A stretch of DNA of 64,000 nucleotides, taken from positions 799,400-863,399 of the forward strand of contig NZ_MTQP01000066.1 of assembly GCF_001984175.1 (NCBI RefSeq), written 5' to 3'. Below are positions 8,073 through 18,965 of the stretch, one piece after another. The notes below the pieces were generated by a model. That model ran no database searches. It was not told the DNA's origin and saw only the letters and a program-made list of their open reading frames with translations. Numbering within the stretch: position 1 is the stretch's first letter; each line of letters opens with the position of its first letter. Both the position numbers and the translations under genes were made by a program. The DNA comes from Saccharothrix sp. ALI-22-I (GTDB lineage Bacteria > Actinomycetota > Actinomycetes > Mycobacteriales > Pseudonocardiaceae).

Positions 8073-8620
8073 ACGAACCGCCGGTTGACCGGCTGCACGG
8101 AACGGGCGTGGTCGGCGTGGGCGCGGATGAAGGCGCGCAGGGCCGGGTCCTCCACGTGGACCGGTTGCTTCATGACCACCCAGCTCACCACCTCGTCGAA
8201 CGCCCCCGTGGTCAGCGAGCCCTCGTAGCGGTGGAAGCCGCCGTCCGGGAACAGGGCGGCCAGGTCGATGCCGCTCGGCGGCTTCCCGTCGGACCCGCCC
8301 GGCTCACCGAGGTCGACGAACACCGCGATCACGCACGCCCGCAGCGCGTCGTCCGCCCTCAGGTGCACGGCGTGCATCTCCGCACCCCGCGCCCGGCCGT
8401 CCACCCAGTGCTCGCTCGGCCGGTGGAAGTGGATGTTGTCCAGCCGGAACTCCCGGTCGGCCAGGCACACCAGGTGCTCGCCCTTCGGGCGGAAGCGCCA
8501 GCCGTCGCCCTCCTCACTCGCGCTGAACTGGTCGGCGCGCCAGCGCACCTGCAGTTCCTGCTCCAGCGACGGCACCACCACCGCGTCGCGGATGTTGATC
8601 GGTGACTGCTGCTCTCCCAC
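8057..8620 (-). CDS. Alpha-class carbonic anhydrase, compact and cytoplasmic
   Basis: A 187-residue enzyme interconverting CO2 and bicarbonate. It shows QSPINI at 5-10, zinc ligands H64 and H66 (NIHFH) and H83 (EMHAVH), the gatekeeper glutamate E70, and the catalytic threonine strand YEGSLTT (132-138). Bacterial alpha-class enzymes are usually exported and about 220-250 residues long; this one has no signal peptide and lacks the usual N-terminal segment before QSPINI. The GTG at 8620 is the only start that keeps QSPINI; its ribosome site is weak. A truncated export signal cannot be excluded. Confidence 0.82.
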   Translation of the reverse strand: MGEQQSPINIRDAVVVPSLEQELQVRWRADQFSASEEGDGWRFRPKGEHLVCLADREFRLDNIHFHRPSEHWVDGRARGAEMHAVHLRADDALRACVIAVFVDLGEPGGSDGKPPSGIDLAALFPDGGFHRYEGSLTTGAFDEVVSWVVMKQPVHVEDPALRAFIRAHADHARSVQPVNRRFVLTTG

Positions 8621-8698
8621 GCCGTCGATGCTGCCACCGCGAGCCGATCACGAGAGGATGGTTGAGCTGCGCGAACGGGTGATCACCGGGTGCCGTGA

Positions 8699-9433
8699 TC
8701 ACCAGGTGCTGGGGTCGCCCCAGGTGCGGATCGGGCCGGTGGCCACCACGGGCACCGCCGCCAACTCCGGCAACGCCGCACCGGCCGGTTCCCGCACCAC
8801 CGCGGCCGCCAGCGAGTCGTACGGCGTCGGCTCCAGGTTGCAGATCACCACCGTCGCGCCCGCCCGTGCCGCCAGCGGCACCAACTGCGCGGCGGGCTCG
8901 ACCGTGAGCGACGTCCCGGCCACCAACATCACGTCGCAGTCCAACGCCGCCGTGCGCGCCGCGCGCAACACATCCGGTTGCAGGGGCTCACCGAACGCGA
9001 CCGTGGACGGCCGGAGAATCCCGCCGCACACCAGGCACTCCGGCGGAGAATCCCCGCTACGCACCCGTTCCAAGGCCTCACTCATCGCACTGGTGGCACC
9101 GCACGACACGCACACCACGCGCGACATCGACCCGTGCAGCTCCACCACCGACGACCCGGCCTGCTGGTGCAACCCGTCCACGTTCTGCGTCAACAACGAC
9201 CGCACCCGCCCCGCCCGCTGCAACCCCGCCAACGCGCGGTGCGCGGCGTTCGGCGCGGCCGTCCACAAGGGATCTTCCAGCCACGATCCCCACGCCGCCC
9301 GCCGAACCTCCACCGATGTCAGGAACGACGACGCGTCGAACCCGAACCGCACCACCCCCGACTCGACGGACACCCCGGCGCCGGTGAGCGCGGTGATCCG
9401 CCGCGCGACGGCCATCACGTCCCGTGCACTCAT
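8699..9433 (-). CDS. Sir2-family NAD-dependent protein deacylase
   Basis: A 244-residue sirtuin that would remove acyl groups from lysines using NAD. It has GAG at 18-20, TQNVDGLH at 82-89, the catalytic H100 (ELHG) and zinc cysteines C108, C111, C133 and C136. The NAD-loop motif is unusual: instead of SGIPDFRG it reads SGVVRFGF (25-32), so the aspartate and arginine are replaced. Activity or acyl preference may differ from that of a normal sirtuin. The gene stands alone, running toward the carbonic anhydrase gene with 78 bases between. Confidence 0.87.
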   Translation of the reverse strand: MSARDVMAVARRITALTGAGVSVESGVVRFGFDASSFLTSVEVRRAAWGSWLEDPLWTAAPNAAHRALAGLQRAGRVRSLLTQNVDGLHQQAGSSVVELHGSMSRVVCVSCGATSAMSEALERVRSGDSPPECLVCGGILRPSTVAFGEPLQPDVLRAARTAALDCDVMLVAGTSLTVEPAAQLVPLAARAGATVVICNLEPTPYDSLAAAVVREPAGAALPELAAVPVVATGPIRTWGDPSTW

Positions 9434-9469
9434 GCCCCCACCGTTTCACACGCCTGCGAGCATGTCCGA

Positions 9470-9925
9470 ATGCGCAGGAAATGGACGGGCGCGGTGCTCG
9501 GAGTTATCGGTTTGATCACGGCGGTGGTCGGGACCTTCCTGCCCTGGCTGCGATCCGGCACCGTCACCAGGACCAGTTACGAGGTGCTCGCTCTGCGTGG
9601 TTTCGCCGGGTTGAACGGCGTGTCGGGCGAGATCGTCCGCGGCGTTTGGGTGGGACTCACCCCGTTGGCGGTGTGCTGCGTGCTCCTCTGGGCGGTGCGA
9701 TTTCACCGGTTCGCCGCGTGCCTCGCCCTGCTTTTTGACACGATCGTGGGAACGGTGGCGGCACTTGCCGCCGTCCAAGGGGGCAACGAGGCGGCACTGG
9801 TCGGGATCAGCCTGATCGGACCGGTGGTCACCCTCGGTGGTGCTGTGCTGGGGATCGCAGGGGCGATCACCGTGCTCACCGCGAAAACCCGCACAGCGAT
9901 CAGCACTCCAGGAGGAGCACCGTGA
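9470..9925 (+). CDS. Small membrane protein, four predicted segments
   Basis: A 151-residue polytopic membrane protein: hydrophobic stretches at ~8-27, ~58-78, ~82-103 and ~114-138, with a short polar tail. I do not recognise a named family. The ATG at 9470 opens with the basic MRRKW. Its stop overlaps the next gene's GTG start as GTGA, so the two are almost certainly co-translated. The next gene encodes a single-pass protein with a repetitive proline-glutamine N-terminus, which suggests a shared envelope role. Confidence 0.7.
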   Translation: MRRKWTGAVLGVIGLITAVVGTFLPWLRSGTVTRTSYEVLALRGFAGLNGVSGEIVRGVWVGLTPLAVCCVLLWAVRFHRFAACLALLFDTIVGTVAALAAVQGGNEAALVGISLIGPVVTLGGAVLGIAGAITVLTAKTRTAISTPGGAP

Positions 9926-11493
9926 CGTACCCAGGTGGCGGCGGAGGCGAATGGCCACCGCAGAACAACCCGTACGGCCAGCCGCAGCAAGGCCCGCAGC
10001 AGGGCGGTTACCCGCAGCAGGGCGGCTACCCGCAGACCGGCCCCCAGCCGCAGCAGGGTTACCCGCAGACCGGTCCGCAGCCGCAGCAGGGTTACCCGCA
10101 GACCGGTCCGCAGCAGCAGGGCGGCTACCCGCAGACGGGTCCGCAGCCGCAGCAGGGCTACCCGCAGACCGGTCCGCAGGGCTTCTCGCAGCCCCAGCAG
10201 CCGGGCTACCAGCAGGAGTTCGGCCAGCAGCCCTACGGCCAGGCGCCGTACGGCTTCGCGGGCGGTCAGCCGCCGAAGAAGAAGCGCACGGGCCTGATCG
10301 TCACCGCGATCGTCGCCGTCATCGCGCTGGCCGCGGGCACGGCCGCCACGGTGTGGGCGCTGCGCAGCTCCGACGACGTCGCCGCAGGCTCCGAGAGCCC
10401 GTCCAGCGCGGCGAACAACCTGCTCAGCGCGCTGGGCAGCGGTGACATCCTCGGCATCATGAACGGCCTGGCGCCCGCCGAGGCCAAGATCAGCAAGGAC
10501 TACACCGAGGCCACCATCAGCGAGGCCAAGCGGCTGGAGATCCTCAAGCCCGACGCCGACCCGAACAAGGTCAGCGGGGTCCAGATCAAGAGCGAGGGCG
10601 TCAAGTTCGACGACGCCGCCGCGGAGAAGGTCAACGACCACCTGACGATCAACAAGGTGGTCGAGGGCAAGATCACGATCACCTCGGACGTCAAGGACGT
10701 CCCGTTGACCGACAAGCTGGTCGACGCGCTGGGCGCGGAGGCGAACAAGGGTCCCCAGACCGAGACCATCGACTTCGCCAAGGAGATGGCCGACCGCAAG
10801 GGCAAGCCGATCGGCATCGCCACCATCAAGGTCGGCGACGACTGGTACCCGAGCCTCTTCTACACCATCGCGAACGCCGCGCTGGAGGAAGAGGACCTGA
10901 AGTGGCCCGCCAAGGGCATCACGCCGGCCGGCGCGGGCTCGGCCAACGACGCCGCGAAGAACATGGTGGAAAAGGCGCTCGCCGGTGACATCGAGGGCGT
11001 CATCGCGCTGCTGCCCCCGGACGAGATGGGCGTTCTCCACGACGTCGGCCCGGTGATCCTGGAGCAGATCGGCCGGGTGCCCGCGACGGACGCCAAGCTG
11101 ATCGAGCTGGAGACCGACTCCAAGGACGTCACCGGCGGCACGCTGCTGACCATCCGCAAGCTGGTGCTCGAAGTCGAGGGCGAGACCGGCGAGATCACCC
11201 GCGACGGCGACTGCTACACCGCCAAGGCCCAGGGTGAGACGCAGCGGCTGTGCGCGGACGAGATCACGCAGCTGGTCGAGCAGCAGGGCGGCCGCAACAT
11301 CCCGTCCGCCGCGATCGACGTGATCGCCCGGGTCGGCGCGCAGGTCCTCAAGGACGGCGTCGGCGTGGTCGCCACCGAGGTCGACGGCAAGTGGTACGTC
11401 AGCCCGTTCCGCACCTACAGCGAGCTGGTCCTGACGCTGATGCGCGGCCTGCAGCCGTCCGACATCGACGAGCTGATCAAGGCCATCAAGTAG
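9922..11493 (+). CDS. Single-pass protein with YPQTGPQ repeats and large external domain
   Basis: A 523-residue protein. Residues 1-112 form a disordered Pro/Gln/Gly/Tyr region with repeats of YPQTGPQPQQG. A KKKR stop-transfer motif precedes one membrane helix (~123-145). The remaining ~375 residues form an acidic, mostly soluble domain, apparently two related halves: each holds a helix-rich SAANNLL/DAAKNMV segment and each ends in a GDDWYPS or DGKWYVS strand. This layout (cytoplasmic Q/P-rich tail, outside beta-rich half) is common in actinomycete envelope proteins of unknown function. The GTG start overlaps the upstream stop and has AGGAGGAG before it. Confidence 0.75.
   Translation: MTYPGGGGGEWPPQNNPYGQPQQGPQQGGYPQQGGYPQTGPQPQQGYPQTGPQPQQGYPQTGPQQQGGYPQTGPQPQQGYPQTGPQGFSQPQQPGYQQEFGQQPYGQAPYGFAGGQPPKKKRTGLIVTAIVAVIALAAGTAATVWALRSSDDVAAGSESPSSAANNLLSALGSGDILGIMNGLAPAEAKISKDYTEATISEAKRLEILKPDADPNKVSGVQIKSEGVKFDDAAAEKVNDHLTINKVVEGKITITSDVKDVPLTDKLVDALGAEANKGPQTETIDFAKEMADRKGKPIGIATIKVGDDWYPSLFYTIANAALEEEDLKWPAKGITPAGAGSANDAAKNMVEKALAGDIEGVIALLPPDEMGVLHDVGPVILEQIGRVPATDAKLIELETDSKDVTGGTLLTIRKLVLEVEGETGEITRDGDCYTAKAQGETQRLCADEITQLVEQQGGRNIPSAAIDVIARVGAQVLKDGVGVVATEVDGKWYVSPFRTYSELVLTLMRGLQPSDIDELIKAIK
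10024..10179 (+). repeat. In-gene tandem repeat encoding YPQTGPQ units
   Basis: Five copies of a ~33-base unit encode Tyr-Pro-Gln-Thr-Gly-Pro-Gln followed by PQQG or QQGG. Most copies differ only at third positions. It lies inside the cytoplasmic tail of the single-pass protein. Such coding repeats change copy number easily by slippage. Confidence 0.85.
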
Positions 11494-11512
11494 GTCAAGT
11501 CAGTCGTACACC

Positions 11513-11557
11513 CGGTCGGCCCCCGTCGCGCGCACTACCCTCGGCGGGGGCCGACCG
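11513..11557. terminator. Hairpin between convergent genes
   Basis: A perfect 13-bp stem (11513-11525 with 11545-11557) and a 19-base loop, between the repeat-protein gene and the ABC permease. One arm lies in the permease's last codons. There is no T run, so any termination would rest on the stem alone. Confidence 0.55.
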
Positions 11558-12182
11558 CTGTGCCGAGCCAGGTCGCGCCGACCACGAACAGCACCGCGAG
11601 CACACCGGACAGTGTCAACGCGGACGTGACGCCGTCGTCGTGGGACAGCGACCAGAGCACGTTGCCCACGGGTGGAGTGCGGCCGAACAGGAACACCAGC
11701 ACGACCAGTGCGGTCGCGGCGAGCACAGACCAGCCGACCTGCGTGATCACGGGACGGCTGCACAGCACGCCGACACCCACACCGACCAGCGCGCACACCG
11801 CCAGCGCCACGAACCCCTCCACCACCGTGGCGAGCGGGTACGGGCGGGCTTGCGTCACCACCGGCACCAGCGCGGCGACCAGTGCGAGCCCCAGCGCCGC
11901 GAGAGCGGACAGTGCGGCCACGGCCGCCTGGGCGCGTGCCCAACCGCCCGCCGTCACCACCGTGATCGTCCGGCGGACCGGGTCCTCGGCGGTCGCGACC
12001 ACCACCGTCAGCCACACCGACACCGGGTAGACCAGCACGCACGTCCCCGCGTAGGCGGGCAGCGGCGGTCCGGCGTCGGAGGCGTAGAGCATCCCGAGCA
12101 CGCCCACGTACAGCAGCAGCGGCGGCAGCCAGCGTTGCGTGCGCAGCACGTCCACCAGCAGGTACTTCACCAGCGCCGTCAC
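11535..12182 (-). CDS. ABC transporter membrane subunit
   Basis: A 215-residue protein with about six hydrophobic segments and few loops, following the ATPase gene with a GTGA overlap. It starts VTALVKYLLVDVLRTQRW. The size and single-ATPase partner suit an ABC-2-like exporter of the actinomycete type. The substrate is unknown. The open frame extends upstream inside the ATPase gene, but the overlap start fits operon logic and the first hydrophobic segment. Confidence 0.78.
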   Translation of the reverse strand: MTALVKYLLVDVLRTQRWLPPLLLYVGVLGMLYASDAGPPLPAYAGTCVLVYPVSVWLTVVVATAEDPVRRTITVVTAGGWARAQAAVAALSALAALGLALVAALVPVVTQARPYPLATVVEGFVALAVCALVGVGVGVLCSRPVITQVGWSVLAATALVVLVFLFGRTPPVGNVLWSLSHDDGVTSALTLSGVLAVLFVVGATWLGTAVGPRRG

Positions 12183-12925
12183 GACCGCACGCTCCGCACC
12201 GAGCAGCCCAGCCGCAACACCTCGGCCAGCACGCCGTCGCTGAACCCGGCCCGCACCTCGACCCGGGCCCCGCCGCCGACCTCGCGTGCCGCGAACACCC
12301 CTTCCAACGAGCTGATCAGCGTGAACGCCTCTCCCACCCGGTCCAGTTCGATCACCACGCCACCCGACCGGACCGCACCGAGCGCCACCTCGCGCGCTCC
12401 CGGCACGTCGTGCCCGTGGTGGTCGGTCAGCACGACGGCCGCCTCCGAGGACGCCACCAACTCGCCCAGCACCCCGGCCGCGGCGGCGTCGAGCCCGGAC
12501 CACGGCTCGTCCAGCACCAGCAGGTCGGTCGCGTGCAGCGCCTGCGCCAGCGCGATCTTCTGCGTGTTGCCCTTCGACAGGGTGGCCATCGGCGCGGACG
12601 GGTCGCCGACGAAACCGAGCGCCTCCACCAGCTCCCACCGCACCGGCACGCCCCGCACGGCGGCGAGGTGGCGCAGGTAGTCGCGCGCGGACAGCTTCAC
12701 CCCGGTCGGGAACCGCTCCGGTACGTACCCGACCGACGACCCCCGGCTCACCCGGCCGCTCGACGCCGCCATCACCCCCGCGGCGATGCGCAGGAGCGTC
12801 GACTTGCCCGAGCCGTTGCCGCCGCGCAGCACGACCACTTCACCGGGCTCCACGGCGAGCGAGACGTCCCGCAGCACCCAGGGACCGCGGCCGTAGCGCT
12901 TACCGATTCGATCAAGACGCACCAC
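12179..12925 (-). CDS. ABC transporter ATP-binding subunit
   Basis: A 248-residue ATPase energising the membrane subunit encoded next to it. Walker A is GGNGSGKST (~36-44), Walker B LLVLDEPW near 140, and the H-loop sits in VVLTDHHGH. The signature motif is LSKGNTQK rather than LSGGQ, a form common in ABC-2 exporters. The GTG at 12925 gives a normal N-terminus (VVRLDRIGKRYGRG); a frame upstream to 13015 would overlap the acnA promoter, so it is not used. Its expression may be linked to that shared 150-base divergent region. Confidence 0.85.
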   Translation of the reverse strand: MVRLDRIGKRYGRGPWVLRDVSLAVEPGEVVVLRGGNGSGKSTLLRIAAGVMAASSGRVSRGSSVGYVPERFPTGVKLSARDYLRHLAAVRGVPVRWELVEALGFVGDPSAPMATLSKGNTQKIALAQALHATDLLVLDEPWSGLDAAAAGVLGELVASSEAAVVLTDHHGHDVPGAREVALGAVRSGGVVIELDRVGEAFTLISSLEGVFAAREVGGGARVEVRAGFSDGVLAEVLRLGCSVRSVRS

Positions 12926-12960
12926 GGGTGTGATGATGCCCGGATCAAGGTAGGACCGGG

Positions 12961-12990
12961 TTGAAGCGGAATACAGGACACGCGTACTGT
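12961..12990 (+). promoter_or_regulatory. acnA promoter with AcnR-type operator
   Basis: TTGAAG (12961-12966) and TACTGT (12985-12990), 18 bases apart, form a good -35/-10 pair pointing at acnA. Overlapping the -10 is CAGGACACGCGTACTG (12974-12989). This matches at every fixed position the motif CAGNACNNNCGTACTG that I recall for the Corynebacterium aconitase repressor AcnR. A repressor bound here would block RNA polymerase. A second, weaker copy lies before the AcnR-like gene at 27549. Confidence 0.8.
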
Positions 12991-13079
12991 TTGGGGTGAG
13001 AGGGCGCCGCACCACACGGTGCGGAAGACTCGGCAGTAGTTCCCCTACCGACTTTGCGCGTCACCAGATGGAGTTTCAC

Positions 13080-15896
<2,817 letters not shown>

Positions 15897-15910
15897 TCAT
15901 CGCGCGTGAA

Positions 15911-15943
15911 GGGCCGTCCACCTCCGGGTGGGCGGCCCTTTTG
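15911..15943 (+). terminator. Rho-independent terminator after acnA
   Basis: A stem GGGCCGTCCACC / GGGTGGGCGGCCC with one mismatch and a small loop, followed by CTTTTG. It begins 15 bases after the acnA stop and is the clearest classical terminator in the window. Confidence 0.85.
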
Positions 15944-15946
15944 TCG

Positions 15947-16156
15947 TCATCGGACCAACGCGTCCAACGCGATGTCCACGGGGAACGGAACACCGGTCTT
16001 GAGCCGGTCGTGGAAGATGCCGGTCAACGCGTAAGTCGTGGTGGCGGGGTCGAGTTCGTACACGTAGACCACCGGCTGCCCATCGCTGTTCTCGACACGC
16101 CAGTAGTGCTTGATGCCGCCTTGCGCGTATCGCTTCGACTGGCGCATCACGCTCAA
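15947..16156 (-). pseudogene. C-terminal fragment of a Uma2-family nuclease
   Basis: Sixty-nine residues matching the end of Uma2 (DUF820) restriction-like proteins: SKRYAQGGIKHYWRVEN, then VYVYELDPATTTYALTG and the closing PVDIALDALVR. The N-terminal two thirds, with most of the PD-(D/E)XK active site, is missing. The homology stops at about 16150, where sequence from another gene on the other strand begins. It is a remnant, not a functional enzyme. Confidence 0.72.
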
Positions 16157-16241
16157 CGGCGACGCCCTCGTCTACGGCGTGGACGCGTCGGGCAACCAGT
16201 CGACGCCGGTGACCTGCCTGGTCCCGCCGCCGCCGAAGTAG
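16143..16241 (+). pseudogene. C-terminal fragment of an unknown (possibly secreted) protein
   Basis: In the frame ending at the TAG of 16239-16241 the sequence reads RITLNGDALVYGVDASGN, then QSTPVTCLVPPPPK. This looks like the end of a fibronectin-type or beta-sandwich secreted protein, with a closing cysteine and proline run. There is no start codon or ribosome site. It begins exactly where the Uma2 fragment on the other strand ends, so both probably lost their 5' parts in one deletion. Confidence 0.4.
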
Positions 16242-16328
16242 CACGACCGTGGACGTGAGGGGCGCCAACCCGGTGTCCCTCACGTCCGCACACCCCGGTG
16301 TCTCATAGGCCGCTAGGGTTTCGGCCCC

Positions 16329-17285
16329 ATGGGGGCAGTTGCGTGGTCGTTACCGGTGTCGGTCGGGCTCGTCCTCCCGCTGTGGGAGAACGGTCCGCCG
16401 ATCGAAGCCACCATCTCGCTGGTGATCGCGGGCTTGCTGGTGAAAGCGCGCGAGGTGCACGCCGGGAAGCCGGGCGTCTGGTTCCCGTTGCTGGTGACCG
16501 GATCCACCGCGTTCGCACTCGCGCTGTCCGGTGGGTTGGCCGACGGGTGGGAGCTCTCGATCGGGTCGTCCACGTTCGGTTTGTGGCGGTTCCTGATCGG
16601 GCTGGCGGTCGCGATCGGCCTCGGGTTCTGGGCTTGGCGGGCGCGCAGCTGGACCGTCGCGATCACGGCGTCGGGTTACCTGACCGCGGTCTGGTACCTC
16701 CAGCAGGTCGTCACCGGGCCCGACGGCGTGCACTCGTTGTCCGCCGAGGAGATCCGGGCGTTGGAACCGTCCTTCGACACCCAGCCGTACCCGGAGCTGG
16801 TGATCGTCGCCGGTGCCGTGCTGGCGTACGCCAGGCTGGATCGCGTGCGGCCCTGGCACGGGTTCGCGATCGCGGGGCTGGTCGGTTCGCTGTGGCACCA
16901 CGGTGCGTTGACGCTGGTGGTCGTGGCCGTGGTGTTCGCGGCCTACGACCTGAACGCACGACGTCCCGGCGTCTGGTTCCCGTTGCTGCTGACCGGCATC
17001 GGCCTGGTGGCGTGGCCGGTTCTCGGCTGGTGGACCGCGCCGCAGTGGCCCGACGCGGGGCTTGAGGGTCTACCCGAGGACCACGACGGGGCCGTGAGGC
17101 TCTACGTGATGAGCGACGCCGCTGTTGCGACCTCGTACGTCCACTACGACGAGCTGTTCCCGGCGTTCGGGATCGGGCCGGTGGTCCTGGCGGGTGCGGC
17201 CGTCGCTTTCGCGGCGGCCGCACCCGGACCCACTAGAACGGTTGGGCGTTCGGCTGGAACACCTGACCGTTGGCCGGGGCCTTGA
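16329..17285 (+). CDS. Polytopic membrane protein with internal duplication
   Basis: A 318-residue protein with about 8-9 hydrophobic segments; no family recognised. Two segments are near copies: KPGVWFPLLVTG at 47-58 and RPGVWFPLLLTG at 212-223, each followed by another hydrophobic stretch. This suggests an old tandem duplication of a ~165-residue unit. The ATG follows a TAGGGT -10-like box by 9 bases, so the mRNA may be nearly leaderless. Its last 53 bases overlap the 3' end of the convergent peptidase gene, which determines its odd tail (GRSAGTPDRWPGP). Confidence 0.72.
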   Translation: MGAVAWSLPVSVGLVLPLWENGPPIEATISLVIAGLLVKAREVHAGKPGVWFPLLVTGSTAFALALSGGLADGWELSIGSSTFGLWRFLIGLAVAIGLGFWAWRARSWTVAITASGYLTAVWYLQQVVTGPDGVHSLSAEEIRALEPSFDTQPYPELVIVAGAVLAYARLDRVRPWHGFAIAGLVGSLWHHGALTLVVVAVVFAAYDLNARRPGVWFPLLLTGIGLVAWPVLGWWTAPQWPDAGLEGLPEDHDGAVRLYVMSDAAVATSYVHYDELFPAFGIGPVVLAGAAVAFAAAAPGPTRTVGRSAGTPDRWPGP

Positions 17286-18855
17286 GGTTGACCAGGTAGT
17301 CGGTCACCGCGGTGTCCGCGCCGGCGCTGTCACCGAGGATGCAGTGCCCGAACGAGTCCACGCTGATCAGCCGCGCGTTGCCCAGCTGACGGGCCATCCG
17401 CTTGGAGAACTCGTACTGCGTCGCCGGGTCGTAGTAGTTGCCCACGACGACGACCGGGTTGGGCGTGCGCTTGTTCCACGGCCCGGCCCAGCGGTCCGGG
17501 TGGGGCACCGGCCACGTCGGGCACGTCATCAGGTCGGACGCGGCCTGCGCACGGCCGAACGTGGGCGACTCCCGCTCCCACTTGGCGGCCAGCACCGGGA
17601 ACAGCTGCGGAATCCGCAGGAACGGCTTGTCGGTGCAGTTCACGCCGTAGTACGAATCGTCGTACAGGTACTCGGTGTCGCCCGGGAGCCCGGCCCGCAC
17701 GTCCGCCAGGCCGCGCTTGTTCGCCAACGGCGGCAGCAACTCGACCTGCTCCTGCACCGCGACCCCGGCCGTGCTCGGGTGCAGCACCGCGTAGATGCTC
17801 TGCAACCACGCGGCCAGCGCCTTGAGCCGGGGCGCCGAGTACAGGTCGCCGCCGACCTGGCCGATGTAATCGTCGTAGGTCACGACCTTGCCGGACGGCA
17901 ACGTGATCGACTGGGTGCGCAGGTGGTCGCGCACCTCGTCGAACTTCGCCCGCGGGTCACCGTCGCTGTACGCGCACTTGTCGCCCTCGGCGTCGCAGCG
18001 CTTCAGGAACGCGTCCAGGGCCAGTTCGAAGCCCTGCGCGCGCTGCCGGTCGTACTCCGCGCCGTTCGACGTGCGCAGCGCCGGGTCGACGTTGCCGTCC
18101 AGCACCAGGGCGCGGGACTTCGACGGGAAGATGTTGGCGTAGGTCGCGCCGAGCAGCGTGCCGTAGGAGAAGCCGACGTAGGTGAGCTGCTTGTCGCCGA
18201 CGCCCTGCCGGAACAGGTCCAGGTCACGCGCCACGGCCTCGGTGGACATGTGGTCCAGCAGCGGGCCCGCGTTGCGCGCGCACGCGTCCGTGTAGTCCAC
18301 GGTCGCGTCCATGGTGTCGCGGATCTCGGTGCGGGTGATCGGGATGGCCGACATGCGGCCGAAGATCTCGTTGGCCTCTTCGAGGGTCTTGAAGCAGCGC
18401 AACGGCGAGCTGCGGCCGACGCCGCGCGGGTCGAACCCGATCAGGTCGAACCGGTTCATGATCTCGGGCTGGAAGAACGAGCCCCCGTACGCGGAGTAGA
18501 TCAGGCCGGGGCCGCCGGGGCCGCCGGGGTTGATGAACAGCGAGCCGATCTTGTTGGCCTGGTCCGCGGCCGGGCGCTTCATCAGCGCGACGGTGATCTT
18601 GGCGCCGTTCGGCTTGCTGTGGTCCAGCGGCACCGGGTGGTTGGCGCAGCTGACCTTGTCGCGCTCTGCGGCCGGGATCTCGGCGAGCACGTCCGCCGCG
18701 CAGGTCGACCACGCGATCGGGGTGGCGCCCTGAGCTTGCTGTCCCCCCTGTGCGTCCTGGGCCTCCTGGGCTGCGGCCGGGCCGGTTCCGACGAGGCCGG
18801 ACACCGCTGTGCCCACGGCCAGCGCTATAACCAGCGCTCTGTTGCGGAGTTGCAT
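17233..18855 (-). CDS. Secreted alpha/beta hydrolase, tripeptidyl-aminopeptidase type
   Basis: A 540-residue exported serine peptidase of the Streptomyces SlpD/Tap type (family S33), expected to release tripeptides from peptide N-termini. It has a signal peptide (~1-29, ending AAAQ), an oxyanion motif NPGGPGGPG (109-117), the nucleophile S230 in GFSYGT, the acid D476 (NYYDPAT) and histidine H504 (DSFGHC). Cysteines suggest disulfides. It faces the DUF4037 gene across a 110-base divergent promoter region. The peptide transporter at 33.7 kb could import its products, but no direct link is visible. Confidence 0.9.
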   Translation of the reverse strand: MQLRNRALVIALAVGTAVSGLVGTGPAAAQEAQDAQGGQQAQGATPIAWSTCAADVLAEIPAAERDKVSCANHPVPLDHSKPNGAKITVALMKRPAADQANKIGSLFINPGGPGGPGLIYSAYGGSFFQPEIMNRFDLIGFDPRGVGRSSPLRCFKTLEEANEIFGRMSAIPITRTEIRDTMDATVDYTDACARNAGPLLDHMSTEAVARDLDLFRQGVGDKQLTYVGFSYGTLLGATYANIFPSKSRALVLDGNVDPALRTSNGAEYDRQRAQGFELALDAFLKRCDAEGDKCAYSDGDPRAKFDEVRDHLRTQSITLPSGKVVTYDDYIGQVGGDLYSAPRLKALAAWLQSIYAVLHPSTAGVAVQEQVELLPPLANKRGLADVRAGLPGDTEYLYDDSYYGVNCTDKPFLRIPQLFPVLAAKWERESPTFGRAQAASDLMTCPTWPVPHPDRWAGPWNKRTPNPVVVVGNYYDPATQYEFSKRMARQLGNARLISVDSFGHCILGDSAGADTAVTDYLVNLKAPANGQVFQPNAQPF

Positions 18856-18965
18856 GTGATTGCGCTCCCTCGGTTCACTCGACGTCGCCCCTCAGTGACT
18901 TTGCGACGTCATCGCGCGAGGCTTTCACTCGATCGTGTTGAGCAACACCCGCATTAGGAGGATTC

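Noticed and set aside
10024..10179. Possible CRISPR-like array
   Set aside because: The repeats are in frame, lack spacers and encode YPQTGPQ units of a protein.
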